Positions 8,867 to 16,414 of a DNA stretch of 64,000 nucleotides are shown piece by piece. Origin of the DNA: Clostridiales bacterium S5-A14a (GTDB taxonomy: Bacteria; Bacillota; Clostridia; Peptostreptococcales; Anaerovoracaceae); assembly GCA_000758905.1 (NCBI GenBank), contig JRNA01000003.1, positions 1 through 64,000 of the forward strand. The letters are read 5' to 3'. How positions within the stretch are numbered: position 1 is the stretch's first letter; each line of letters opens with the position of its first letter. Position numbers and translations under genes: made by a program. The notes under the pieces were generated by a model, which was given only the letters and a program-made list of their open reading frames with translations, had not been told where the DNA came from and searched no databases.

Positions 8867-9442
8867 ATGAAAAAGAAGACATTATTGACCATTGCTCTGT
8901 GCTTGATATTATCCGTGGTTATGGCAGCCTGCGGAAGCAATGATAAAAAGAGCACTGCTGTTCAATCCACGAACAAGGTAATCAGCGTAACCCCTACAGA
9001 TGGCTATGTGGCAAAGCCACAGGAAGGTTATGAGCAGATCATGATTTTCCCAAAGGACAAGCAGGATGATAACAACACCGAGTATATACAAATTGACGCA
9101 GTTGATCCAGACGGAGCGCTCAATTCTTTGGTGGGCTTTACTGTCAAGGGATATAAGCAAGGAACGACGAATTACACCATGGACCAACTTAATGCCGATC
9201 TTGACGCAAAGGCAAATGAGGAAAAGGAATCAGGTGTTGTAGGCACATTTGACAACAAGACGAATGTGAAACTTGGAGAGGTGGATTATGTCAAATTCGA
9301 TTTGACAAGAAATGGAGCTGATGCAAACGAATATTACGGCGTTGTGGATGGGACTCCCGTATACATTACTGTCGTCGGGCTCATCGACAAAGATGGCGTA
9401 AGCGACATGCTGAACTCTATAAAGTACAAAATCAAGAAATAG
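8867..9442 (+). CDS. Secreted lipoprotein of unknown function
   Basis: 191 residues. It has a lipoprotein signal peptide (MKKKTLLTIALCLILSVVMAAC, lipobox Cys at about 22), then a Ser/Asn/Lys tether and a roughly 150-residue globular domain without recognised motifs. AAGGAGG precedes the ATG by about 12 nt, with an ATT codon nearer that I do not favour. It lies in the same direction as the SPFH and zinc-ribbon genes with a 77-nt gap. No family was recognised. Confidence 0.8.
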   Translation: MKKKTLLTIALCLILSVVMAACGSNDKKSTAVQSTNKVISVTPTDGYVAKPQEGYEQIMIFPKDKQDDNNTEYIQIDAVDPDGALNSLVGFTVKGYKQGTTNYTMDQLNADLDAKANEEKESGVVGTFDNKTNVKLGEVDYVKFDLTRNGADANEYYGVVDGTPVYITVVGLIDKDGVSDMLNSIKYKIKK

Positions 9443-9524
9443 ACAGTCAACAATTGTCTTAGTCGCCTTTATTTTTGTCTAAGATGGATCGTCAAAATAG
9501 AAATGTTTTAAGGAGGTAGCATAT

Positions 9525-10331
9525 ATGGGACTTTTCAGTAAAAAAATATGTGTAATATGCGGTGAAAAGGCAGGGCTTCTCTCGAGGCTAAAGCTCGAGA
9601 ACGATGACTTCATCTGTGGTAAATGCCAAAAGAAGCTTTCCCCATTCTTTGATCGCAAAGACAAGGTTCATACTGAAAAAGAGATACGCGACCAACTCGC
9701 ATGGCGCGAATCGACGAGGGAAGAAGTCGTTGCATTCCAAGCGGACGAGAGCGTCCAACTAGATGGAAAGGACCTGCTTTTAATCAATCACGACGAAGGA
9801 AAATTCGTTTTAATCGAAAGCGGAACGAAGAAAGAAGATGCAGATGTCTTTTCACTTGATGAGATAGTAGACGCTATGCTAACCGTTGAGGAGAATAAGA
9901 AGGAAATTAAAAAGGAGATAGACGGAGAGAAAAAGGCATACAATCCGCCACATTACTCATACAAATATCATTTCCTTCTCTCTGTGACATTGAATAATCC
10001 CTACATAAAGGAGATTGAATTCAGACTACATCAGCTTGCCATAGATGGCGGGGATGATGCGGACGGCTATCAGGCACCGTCAATTTTAGAAAAGGCAACC
10101 GGATTTTACGTTTGGAGACAGAAACAACTGGATGGAAATGACTTTCTCCATCGTTCCAATTTCGCCATGTCAAGTTCCCCAGGCGGATATGGTCCAAAGG
10201 GCTCGACTACAATGAGTGATTTTAACATAGAGCAATTCGACAAAATGGTCAATGTTGGAAGCAAAGTAGTGGAGCTGCTCACCGGTAAGCAAAAGGAACC
10301 AGCCTTCAAATCCACGAGGGATTGGTTATAA
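9525..10331 (+). CDS. DUF4428-like zinc-ribbon protein
   Basis: 268 residues. The N-terminal ribbon (ICVICGEKAGLLSRLKLENDDFICGKC, about 8-37) is typical of DUF4428. A middle domain follows with an SPFH-operon-like PH-type appearance (EGKFVLIESG, then SLDEIVDAMLTVEENK), and a C-terminal region of unknown fold. Start ATG 9525 has AAGGAGG. It closes the 5.9-10.3 kb gene set and is followed by a strong terminator. It is probably another component of the same membrane-associated system; function unknown. Confidence 0.7.
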   Translation: MGLFSKKICVICGEKAGLLSRLKLENDDFICGKCQKKLSPFFDRKDKVHTEKEIRDQLAWRESTREEVVAFQADESVQLDGKDLLLINHDEGKFVLIESGTKKEDADVFSLDEIVDAMLTVEENKKEIKKEIDGEKKAYNPPHYSYKYHFLLSVTLNNPYIKEIEFRLHQLAIDGGDDADGYQAPSILEKATGFYVWRQKQLDGNDFLHRSNFAMSSSPGGYGPKGSTTMSDFNIEQFDKMVNVGSKVVELLTGKQKEPAFKSTRDWL

Positions 10332-10363
10332 ATCCGAACTTTTTGAGTTTTGAGATTGAAACG

Positions 10364-10407
10364 AAAAAACTTACTTAGTTTAAACAAATACGCTAAGTAA
10401 GTTTTTT
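10364..10407. terminator. Strong intrinsic terminator
   Basis: A 15-bp perfect stem (AAAAAACTTACTTAG with CTAAGTAAGTTTTTT) around a 14-nt loop, ending in six T. It terminates the SPFH operon. Confidence 0.92.
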
Positions 10408-10513
10408 GATGATACTCAGGAAAAGAATATCTCCGGGAACAATAATTTAAAGCAATTTTTCTCCTCGAGAACAGCTTAAACATCAACATCTTCCTCAAGA
10501 TTTATAAAATATT

Positions 10514-10542
10514 TTGCACGACAGAAGATATCGTGTTATAAT
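10514..10542 (+). promoter_or_regulatory. Promoter of the pan operon
   Basis: TTGCAC (10514-10519), 17-bp spacer, perfect TATAAT (10537-10542). The transcript would start near 10549, giving about 350 nt of leader before panD. Confidence 0.7.
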
Positions 10543-10548
10543 GCGAGT

Positions 10549-10901
10549 TAGAGATAGTATTTGCGCACAAAACTATACTCTGACCAATTTTAAAAACGAA
10601 CAATATCCAAGAGATTTTGAGATTATGAAGAGCGAAGATTATACAGAGCAGAAATTCTTTGGAAATCTCAAGAGAAGGAACGACGTTGATTCATGCAAAA
10701 TTTTGAGCTAGTTATCTATATTATGCGAATACGAAAATGGATAGCGACATCAAATAAGGTGTAAGCGTAGTGAACGGCGATCGGACAAACTTTGAGACAC
10801 GGATATTTTGTAGTGTTATATTTAAGAAGAACAAAGCCAGGTCAGAACATATTTTTGTGTCGGGCCGGCTTTTTTGTTGTGTGCGCATAGAAGGAGGACG
10901 T
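10549..10901 (+). ncRNA. Long structured leader of panD with terminator-like hairpin
   Basis: No convincing gene lies between the promoter and panD. Complementary stretches TTGAGATT (10617-10624) and AATCTCAA (10664-10671) can pair. Near the end AAAGCC(A)GG (10833-10841) pairs with CCGGCTTT (10865-10872), leaving one bulged A, and is followed by a T run to 10875, 26 nt before the panD start codon. The layout of promoter, long leader and terminator-like hairpin is that of an attenuator or riboswitch. The known pan RNA motif occurs upstream of pantothenate genes; I cannot establish a match by eye. Confidence 0.4.
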
Positions 10902-11291
10902 ATGGAAATTGAAATGCTTCAGGGCAAAATTCACAGGACGACTGTCACTCAGGCAGAACTTGACTATGTGGGAAGCATAACCGTGGACACTAAACTTATG
11001 GAAGCTGCAGGAATTTGCGAGTACCAAAAGGTTCAAATTGCGGACGTTGATAATGGACAGCGTTTTGAGACGTACACAATCGCAGGAGAGGCTGGCAGCG
11101 GAAAAATTTGCCTGAATGGTGCAGCGGCAAGGTGTGTATCTGTGGGCGACAAAATAATCATTATGGCTTATTGCACGTGCGACATCGAGGAAGCGAAAAC
11201 CCATAAGCCTAAGGTGGTTTTTGTTGATGATGAGAACAGACCTGTGAGGGTGACAAACTATGAGAAACACGGCAGATTGGAGGATATGTAA
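10902..11291 (+). CDS. panD: Aspartate 1-decarboxylase
   Basis: 129 residues. Makes beta-alanine from L-aspartate for pantothenate synthesis. The proenzyme self-cleaves at G24-S25, visible in DYVGSITVD, to create the pyruvoyl group. [15 protein letters not shown] and the following [16 protein letters not shown] and LNGAAAR match the family, and the length is usual. I chose ATG 10902 because AAGGAGG lies 5 nt upstream and it places Gly-Ser at the canonical numbering; the longer reading frame has no ribosome site. It is followed after 1 nt by panC. Confidence 0.96.
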   Translation: MEIEMLQGKIHRTTVTQAELDYVGSITVDTKLMEAAGICEYQKVQIADVDNGQRFETYTIAGEAGSGKICLNGAAARCVSVGDKIIIMAYCTCDIEEAKTHKPKVVFVDDENRPVRVTNYEKHGRLEDM

Positions 11292-11292
11292 A

Positions 11293-12153
11293 ATGAGTGG
11301 TTGCAAGGGTATAATTGTTGCTAAGACAATAGATGAAGTTAGAGTACAGGTTGCTAAGTGGCAAGCGGAAGGAAAGAGCGTTGGACTTGTACCGACTATG
11401 GGATTTCTGCATGCGGGACATGGAAGCCTTATAAAAAAGGCAGTCGAGCAAAACGACGAGGTAATTGTGTCGGATTTTGTGAATCCTACACAGTTTGGGC
11501 CAAACGAGGACCTTGAGAGCTATCCTAGAGATTTCGAGGCAGATAAGAACTTCTGCGATAAACTCGGGGCATCGCTAATTTTCAATCCTGAACCTGATGA
11601 AATGTATGATAGACCAAGGGCTTATGTAAGCATTGAGGAACTTTCTGATGGGTTATGTGGAGCAAGAAGACCAATACATTTTAAAGGAGTTTGTACTGTG
11701 GTTTCGAAGCTTTTTAATATAACAAAGGCTAATCGTGCATATTTTGGCGAAAAAGATGCCCAGCAACTTGCAATAATCAAGAAGATGGTTAAGGATCTAA
11801 ACTTTGATATCGAGATTGTAGGGTGCCCGATCGTGAGAGAGGAAGACGGTCTTGCAATGTCATCGAGGAACACATACCTCTCAGCTGAGGAGAGAAAGGC
11901 TGCACTATGTCTGTCTAGAGCAATAAAAGCCGGCAAAGAAAACATCAAGGAAGGTATGAGCACAAAACAGCTTACTTCGCTCATGGCTGAGGTTATTGAG
12001 GCGGAACCACTTGCGAAGATAGATTATATCGAAGCTGTAGATGGAGAAATGCTTCAGCCTATTGAAAAGGTTGAGGGTAAGGTTCTTGTAGCAATGGCAG
12101 TGTATATCGGTAATACGCGATTGATCGATAATTTCTCTTGGGAGGGCAAGTAA
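11293..12153 (+). CDS. panC: Pantothenate synthetase (pantoate-beta-alanine ligase)
   Basis: 286 residues. ATP-dependent ligation of pantoate and beta-alanine. The HIGH-type motif is in VPTMGFLHAGH (about 32-42), with later signatures FVNPTQFGPNEDLESYPR, YFGEKDAQQL and LAMSSRNTYLS. Start ATG 11293 follows the panD stop by 1 nt, with GGAGG about 10 nt upstream inside panD. It lies between panD and a BASS transporter with single-nucleotide gaps, so the three are one operon. panB and panE, which would supply pantoate, are absent from the window. Confidence 0.96.
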   Translation: MSGCKGIIVAKTIDEVRVQVAKWQAEGKSVGLVPTMGFLHAGHGSLIKKAVEQNDEVIVSDFVNPTQFGPNEDLESYPRDFEADKNFCDKLGASLIFNPEPDEMYDRPRAYVSIEELSDGLCGARRPIHFKGVCTVVSKLFNITKANRAYFGEKDAQQLAIIKKMVKDLNFDIEIVGCPIVREEDGLAMSSRNTYLSAEERKAALCLSRAIKAGKENIKEGMSTKQLTSLMAEVIEAEPLAKIDYIEAVDGEMLQPIEKVEGKVLVAMAVYIGNTRLIDNFSWEGK

Positions 12154-12154
12154 A

Positions 12155-13147
12155 ATGAAGCAAATTGCACGTATTTCTGGCATATTCACAAAATACAACT
12201 GGATGCTCATTATGGGGCTTTCCCTTATAGCATTTTTAGTCCCTGGACCATTTCTATGGATTGTAAATTACACAGCGATATTCTTAGGATTTGCTATGTT
12301 TGGTATGGGGACAACAATAAAAACATCAGACTTTAAAGAGATTATCAAAAGGCCTAAGGAGGTTATCATTGGTTGCATTGCGCAGTTTACGATTATGCCT
12401 GTGGTTGCATGGATTTTGGCAGTTTTGTTCAAACTGCCTGCAGATCTTGCATTAGGCGTAATACTCGTAGGATGCTGTCCTGGGGGAACGGCGAGCAATG
12501 TTATCACTCACATTGCAAAGGGCGATGTTGCACTGTCTGTTTCAATGACGATAACATCGACCCTACTTGCTCCGCTTCTGACTCCGCTTTGGGTATATCT
12601 TCTTGCAGATAAGTGGGTCGATGTTTCACTTCTTGCTATGTTCAAGACTGTTGTAACTATAATTTTGATTCCTGTAATTTTGGGAGTGCTGACAAATCAT
12701 CTAATGGATAAGGCCAAGGAAAACGGCGTAGGCCGTCGGTTCGAAGGAGGAGCAGCGATTTTGCCGCTCATCTCATCAGTCGCCATAATCGTCCTCATTG
12801 CGGGTATCGTGGCAGCAAACGCCGGCAAAATCATGGCCAGCGGCCTTCTGACCTTGGTGGTCGTGGCCATCCACAACCTTTGTGGGCTGCTCCTGGGTCT
12901 TCTTATAGCGCGGGCTATTGGGATAAGCTATAAGAAGACGACCGCAATCGCAATCGAAGTCGGAATGCAGAACAGCGGACTTGCGATTTCTCTTGCGGCT
13001 ATGAACTTTGCAGCAAACCCACTTGCTACATTGCCTGGAGCAATCTTCAGCGTATGGCATAATCTTTCTGGATCAGTATTTGCAGGTATAAGACGTAGCA
13101 AACAAGAAGAAACAGAAAAGAAAAGCAATTTAAGCTACGCAGAGTAG
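12155..13147 (+). CDS. BASS-family transporter, possibly for ketopantoate/pantoate
   Basis: 330 residues with about nine to ten hydrophobic segments. It shows the bile acid:sodium symporter family hallmark stretches GMGTTIKTSDF, LAVLFKLPADLALGVILVGCCPGGTASNVITHIAKGD and AIEVGMQNSGLA. BASS members of the PanS type move ketopantoate. Here the gene starts 1 nt after panC, so a role in pantoate, ketopantoate or pantothenate transport is the natural inference. The substrate is not shown by the sequence. Confidence 0.85.
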   Translation: MKQIARISGIFTKYNWMLIMGLSLIAFLVPGPFLWIVNYTAIFLGFAMFGMGTTIKTSDFKEIIKRPKEVIIGCIAQFTIMPVVAWILAVLFKLPADLALGVILVGCCPGGTASNVITHIAKGDVALSVSMTITSTLLAPLLTPLWVYLLADKWVDVSLLAMFKTVVTIILIPVILGVLTNHLMDKAKENGVGRRFEGGAAILPLISSVAIIVLIAGIVAANAGKIMASGLLTLVVVAIHNLCGLLLGLLIARAIGISYKKTTAIAIEVGMQNSGLAISLAAMNFAANPLATLPGAIFSVWHNLSGSVFAGIRRSKQEETEKKSNLSYAE

Positions 13148-13162
13148 CCAGCTGCAAATTGA

Positions 13163-13204
13163 AAAACGCTGTATCTAATGATATTTCAATAGATACAGCG
13201 TTTT
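13163..13204. terminator. Bidirectional terminator between pan operon and kal
   Basis: A 15-bp perfect stem, AAAACGCTGTATCTA with TAGATACAGCGTTTT, around a 12-nt loop, placed between the two converging genes. Confidence 0.92.
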
Positions 13205-13254
13205 GCTTGCTATTTTGTGCTATTGTGTATGCCCAAAAAGCTTAGAAATTTCTC

Positions 13255-13653
13255 TTACTTGTTCTTTCTCTGGCAATCCTTAGGAGTTACGCAAACACCC
13301 TTTGCAGTTGCAACAACTACAGGCTCTTCTAGAAAATCTGCAGCTGAATCGCTGATGTCAGGACGAGTCTTGATTACTTTTCTAGCTTCGAAAACCATCT
13401 TTCTTGAAGAATTTCCGATTTCAGTGATTTCGCCATAAGCCTCGATATAGTCGCCGGCATAAACAGGAGCCTTGAACTCAACGTCGCTGTAAGCGCAGAA
13501 AAGTCCTTCGTCTCCGTCGTATTTGATAAGAAGCTCTGTAGCTACGTCACCAAATAGGTGTACCATGTGAGCTCCATCAACCAAATTTCCACCGTAATGA
13601 GCATCTTTTGCAGACATTCTTAGTCTAAGTGTTGAAGTAATTTTTTCAGCCAT
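13255..13653 (-). CDS. kal: 3-aminobutyryl-CoA ammonia-lyase
   Basis: 132 residues. Hotdog-fold enzyme that removes ammonia from L-3-aminobutyryl-CoA to give crotonyl-CoA, a late step of lysine fermentation. [34 protein letters not shown] is characteristic and the length is usual. AAAGGAG precedes ATG 13653. It is transcribed away from the sigma54 activator gene and shares its upstream region. Its separation from kamA-E is unusual but within the same 18-kb neighbourhood. Confidence 0.88.
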   Translation of the reverse strand: MAEKITSTLRLRMSAKDAHYGGNLVDGAHMVHLFGDVATELLIKYDGDEGLFCAYSDVEFKAPVYAGDYIEAYGEITEIGNSSRKMVFEARKVIKTRPDISDSAADFLEEPVVVATAKGVCVTPKDCQRKNK

Positions 13654-13691
13654 TTTATTTCTCCTTTTTCAATCAAATAATAACTATATAT

Positions 13692-13719
13692 ATTATAGCA
13701 CCCACCGAAAACTTGTAAA
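13692..13719 (-). promoter_or_regulatory. Extended -10 promoter of kal
   Basis: On the minus strand: TTTACA, 16-bp spacer, then TGC-TATAAT (an extended -10). No -24/-12 element is present on this side, so kal appears to be sigma-A dependent. Confidence 0.6.
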
Positions 13720-13770
13720 GCCATTTGACAATTTTTGCACAAAACAACTGTGGCGGCTTGGCTGTTTTGT

Positions 13771-13796
13771 TGAACCGAATGTGGTTCTACCAGAAC
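13771..13796. promoter_or_regulatory. Dyad A: candidate activator-binding site
   Basis: TGAACCGAATGTGGTTCT (13771-13788) is a TGAAC-N8-GTTC dyad. A second, perfect dyad GTTCT-ACC-AGAAC (13784-13796) overlaps it. It lies between kal and the sigma54 activator gene, about 50 bp beyond the kal -35. The same 18-bp design recurs as dyad B at 13902. Confidence 0.5.
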
Positions 13797-13830
13797 AACT
13801 GAGCGGATAACCTATATTAAAAATGTGCAA

Positions 13831-13859
13831 TTGTCTAAATTTTTACGGCTGTATATAGA
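13831..13859 (+). promoter_or_regulatory. sigma-A-type promoter of the sigma54-activator gene
   Basis: TTGTCT (13831-13836), 17-bp spacer, TATAGA (13854-13859). Four of six bases match consensus in each box. Dyads A and B bracket it. Confidence 0.5.
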
Positions 13860-13901
13860 ACTGACGATTGCATTATGAGGTTACTGGTAGTAAAATATAT
13901 T

Positions 13902-13919
13902 TGAACCGAAATCTGTTCA
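13902..13919. promoter_or_regulatory. Dyad B: candidate operator in the activator leader
   Basis: TGAACCGAAATCTGTTCA, a perfect TGAAC-N8-GTTCA inverted repeat. It shares the first nine bases and the GTTC position with dyad A. It lies downstream of the predicted start site and 27 nt before the ATG, where binding would repress, suggesting autoregulation. Confidence 0.5.
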
Positions 13920-13945
13920 TACGTTTTTATCAGGAAGAGGGAGCA

Positions 13946-16060
13946 ATGAATAAACTAGGCCAAGAAAAGCCATATGGAACAAGAAGAGTGATTGAGCCGG
14001 AACATGTTTTGCCGACGTCTGCGTGGAGACTTGATAACAGCAGGGAAATTGATAGCAGGGAAATCCGGATAGATATAAAGACCATTCATATTGAGGGGAC
14101 GAGTTTCAAGCAGATTTGCCTTGAGAGCAACAATAATGAAGAAAAAATCAAGCAGCGCATTATTGATATTGTCATAAGGAGGGGTAAGCTGCACAATCCA
14201 GTGACTGATACGGGGGGACTCTTCGAGGGGGTTGTCTCGGAAATTGGATCAGAATTTTCAAATGTTAAGGGTTTTAAGGTTGGAGATGAGGTCGTTTGTA
14301 ATGCTAGCCTAGCAAGCATACCGATGTATATCGATAGTATTAAATCGATTGACAGGGCATTTGGGCAAATTGATGCCACGGGATATGCTGTAATCGGTGA
14401 GGAGGTTCCGCTAATTCCTAAGCCAAAGGATATGCCAACTAACCTACTACTGTTTACCTTTAACGAATCTGGCACGCTTTATAGAATCAGTAATACAGCT
14501 GTCGGCAAGCGAAAAATCCTCATAGTGGGGAATAATCTTTTGTCGAATCTTTTGTTTGGATATGCGGTGCGCAAAGTTGCAAGGCCAGATGCCGAGATAG
14601 TTTGCCTTCTCGACAAGAAAACAGACATGGTTTTGCAGGGAGAATCTGTGAACCGCTTGATTAAAGATGTTTTCAGCGAAGTTCACTATGTTGATATTTT
14701 GAAACCGCTGGAGTGCCTACAGGGGCTTGGAGCGGATGGGCTTTTTGATGTCAGCGTAAACTGTGCGGACATACCAGGTGCCGAGACGATTAATATTTTG
14801 GCGACCAAAAGCGGCGGAACTGTAGTGTTTGCAAATCTAATAAATAATTATAACATCGCACTTTATATTACGGAGTCGATTTCGAGGCAGCTTGACATCC
14901 GTTGTGCTGACGGCTATCTTGAGGCTTATGACAACTTTGACATTGAACTTGTTAAGGAACTTATGCCATACGTTTCTGATGCAGTCGTGACTGATCTTAA
15001 TGTGGGGGATGATCTTTCGTATCCTCTTGGCAGAGAGGATAGGCTGCAGATGGTCGGCGGCCAAAGGCAGAGCATGACGGAGGACTTTATTTCTGGAAGC
15101 AGGGCTATGACGGCTGTGCTCGACGAAATCATGACGGTTTCAAATTACGACTGCAACGTGTTAATAACAGGTGAAACGGGTGTCGGCAAAGAAAAAGTTG
15201 CGACAATGATTCACAAAAATAGTTCTAGGAAAATGCAGCCTTTCCTAAAGGTTAATTGTGCATCCATCGCTCCAACGCTAATAGAATCAGAACTTTTCGG
15301 ATATGAAAAAGGTGCATTCACCGGTGCTGGCGAAAGAGGCAAGAAGGGTTTCTTTGAGCTCGCTGACAACGGCATTTTGTTTCTCGACGAAATCGGCGAA
15401 CTGGCTATAGATGTGCAGGCTAAACTTCTGAGAGTCATTCAGGACGGTGAATTTTTTAGAGTGGGCGGGCACTCCCCTGTTAAATGCAATGTTAGGATAA
15501 TTTCAGCAACAAATCGCGAACTTGAAGAGATGATTGAAGAAGGAACGTTCAGACGAGATTTGTATTACCGCTTGAATGTCGTGAGGATCCGAGTGCCTAG
15601 TCTTGCAGAGAGAGTGAGCGATATCCCGGCACTTGTTAGATTTATGCTGGATAAGTACGGCAGAAAGTTCGACATTAAGAGAACCATAGATGACGATGCG
15701 ATAGAATACCTTAAACAGTCGCCATGGCCAGGAAATATCAGGGAACTTGAGAACGTAGTTCAAAGGCTGATGATTGGCTCAAAAAGCGAGAGAATCGATT
15801 TGCTTGACATCATGCGCGAACTGCATTCCGATATCTTTGACTCAACACCTCTTTCTTCGGTAAGGAACAAAATATCTGTATCGCATGGTGCTAATGGCGA
15901 GCAGGAGCAGGTCATGGATCTTGAGAAAATGGTAAACAACTTCGAAAAAAATATACTTAAGTACGCATGCGGACAATTCGGATCGACAAGGAAGGTTGCT
16001 AAGGCGGTTGGAATTTCACAGACACAACTGGTTAGAAAGAAAAAGAAGTACGGAATTTAA
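13946..16060 (+). CDS. sigma54-dependent activator with a Kdd-like (enzyme-derived) sensor domain
   Basis: 704 residues from ATG 13946; the GGAAGAGGGAG ribosome site decides this start over a longer frame from 13868. Residues 8-345 are clearly homologous to 3,5-diaminohexanoate dehydrogenase: PYGTRRVIEPEHVLP, IDIKTIHIEGTSFKQI, TGGLFEGVVSEIGSEF and FKVGDEV align with the two Kdd enzymes nearby. The Rossmann loop, GGGGKSG in the enzymes, is GNNLLSN here (195-201), so NAD(P) binding and catalysis are probably lost. An AAA+ domain follows with Walker A GETGVGKE (409-416), GAFTGA (456-461), Walker B LFLDEIGE (478-485) and RRDLYYRLNVVRIRVPSL. A Fis-type HTH ends the protein (about 665-704). Inference: it senses a lysine-pathway intermediate and activates sigma54 promoters, at least that of the next gene. 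Confidence 0.92.
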   Translation: MNKLGQEKPYGTRRVIEPEHVLPTSAWRLDNSREIDSREIRIDIKTIHIEGTSFKQICLESNNNEEKIKQRIIDIVIRRGKLHNPVTDTGGLFEGVVSEIGSEFSNVKGFKVGDEVVCNASLASIPMYIDSIKSIDRAFGQIDATGYAVIGEEVPLIPKPKDMPTNLLLFTFNESGTLYRISNTAVGKRKILIVGNNLLSNLLFGYAVRKVARPDAEIVCLLDKKTDMVLQGESVNRLIKDVFSEVHYVDILKPLECLQGLGADGLFDVSVNCADIPGAETINILATKSGGTVVFANLINNYNIALYITESISRQLDIRCADGYLEAYDNFDIELVKELMPYVSDAVVTDLNVGDDLSYPLGREDRLQMVGGQRQSMTEDFISGSRAMTAVLDEIMTVSNYDCNVLITGETGVGKEKVATMIHKNSSRKMQPFLKVNCASIAPTLIESELFGYEKGAFTGAGERGKKGFFELADNGILFLDEIGELAIDVQAKLLRVIQDGEFFRVGGHSPVKCNVRIISATNRELEEMIEEGTFRRDLYYRLNVVRIRVPSLAERVSDIPALVRFMLDKYGRKFDIKRTIDDDAIEYLKQSPWPGNIRELENVVQRLMIGSKSERIDLLDIMRELHSDIFDSTPLSSVRNKISVSHGANGEQEQVMDLEKMVNNFEKNILKYACGQFGSTRKVAKAVGISQTQLVRKKKKYGI

Positions 16061-16222
16061 ACGTAATTGAGGCTTAATTTGAGATAGTTATAATAGGCCT
16101 GTGACTTTTGAAACGAAAACGAATCGCTATATTTATCGCTGAATTAAAAACGGTTCGATTTTCAAGGAAGATCACTCGATAAATGGGGTGAAAACGTGCT
16201 AGAACATAATTTGAATGATTAT

Positions 16223-16259
16223 TACTCCCTCAGGATGAAAATTTTGAGGGAGTATTTTT
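16223..16259 (+). terminator. Terminator of the sigma54-activator gene
   Basis: TACTCCCTCA (16223-16232) pairs perfectly with TGAGGGAGTA (16245-16254), followed by TTTTT. It insulates the activator transcript from the downstream -24/-12 promoter. Confidence 0.9.
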
Positions 16260-16329
16260 GTGCATATTTGCCTAGATTTTTCAAATTTTGTTTGGCTTTT
16301 TTAAAATTTATCGCGGATACTCAAAAAGA

Positions 16330-16345
16330 TGGCACGAAGATTGCT
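16330..16345 (+). promoter_or_regulatory. sigma54 (-24/-12) promoter of kdd copy 1
   Basis: TGGCAC-GAAGA-TTGCT matches the sigma54 consensus TGGCAC-N5-TTGC exactly, with GG (16331-16332) and GC (16343-16344) separated by the required 10 bp. Predicted transcription start is near 16356, giving a leader of about 59 nt to ATG 16415. It is the only such element I found in the window and sits beside the activator gene. Confidence 0.88.
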
Positions 16346-16414
16346 TATATACGTTATGTCATTTTGAAAATAAAATTAATGCTTATAGTAAATTTTAATA
16401 AGGAAGGTAATAAT

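Larger units (their letters stand above)
16061..16414 (+). other. Regulatory intergenic region between the activator gene and kdd
   Basis: No gene. It contains, in order, TTGAAACGAAAACGAATC (16108-16125, 13 of 19 positions like dyad B when one flanking base is included), CGGTTCGATTTTCAAGG (about 16151-16167, an inverted partial match), a terminator (16223-16259), the -24/-12 promoter (16330-16345) and the kdd ribosome site. A reading frame running from 16196 into kdd is not real at its 5' end, since it crosses the terminator and promoter. Confidence 0.6.

Noticed and set aside
10514-10711. 65-codon reading frame before panD
   Set aside because: Its start coincides with the -35 box, it has no ribosome site, and the product has no recognisable pattern. 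The region is better explained as a leader RNA.
14468-14485. TGGCACGCTTT inside the activator gene
   Set aside because: It is coding sequence and lacks a -12 TTGC element.
16196-16414. N-terminal extension of kdd copy 1
   Set aside because: The stretch contains a terminator and a perfect sigma54 promoter, and both the ribosome site and homology begin at 16415.
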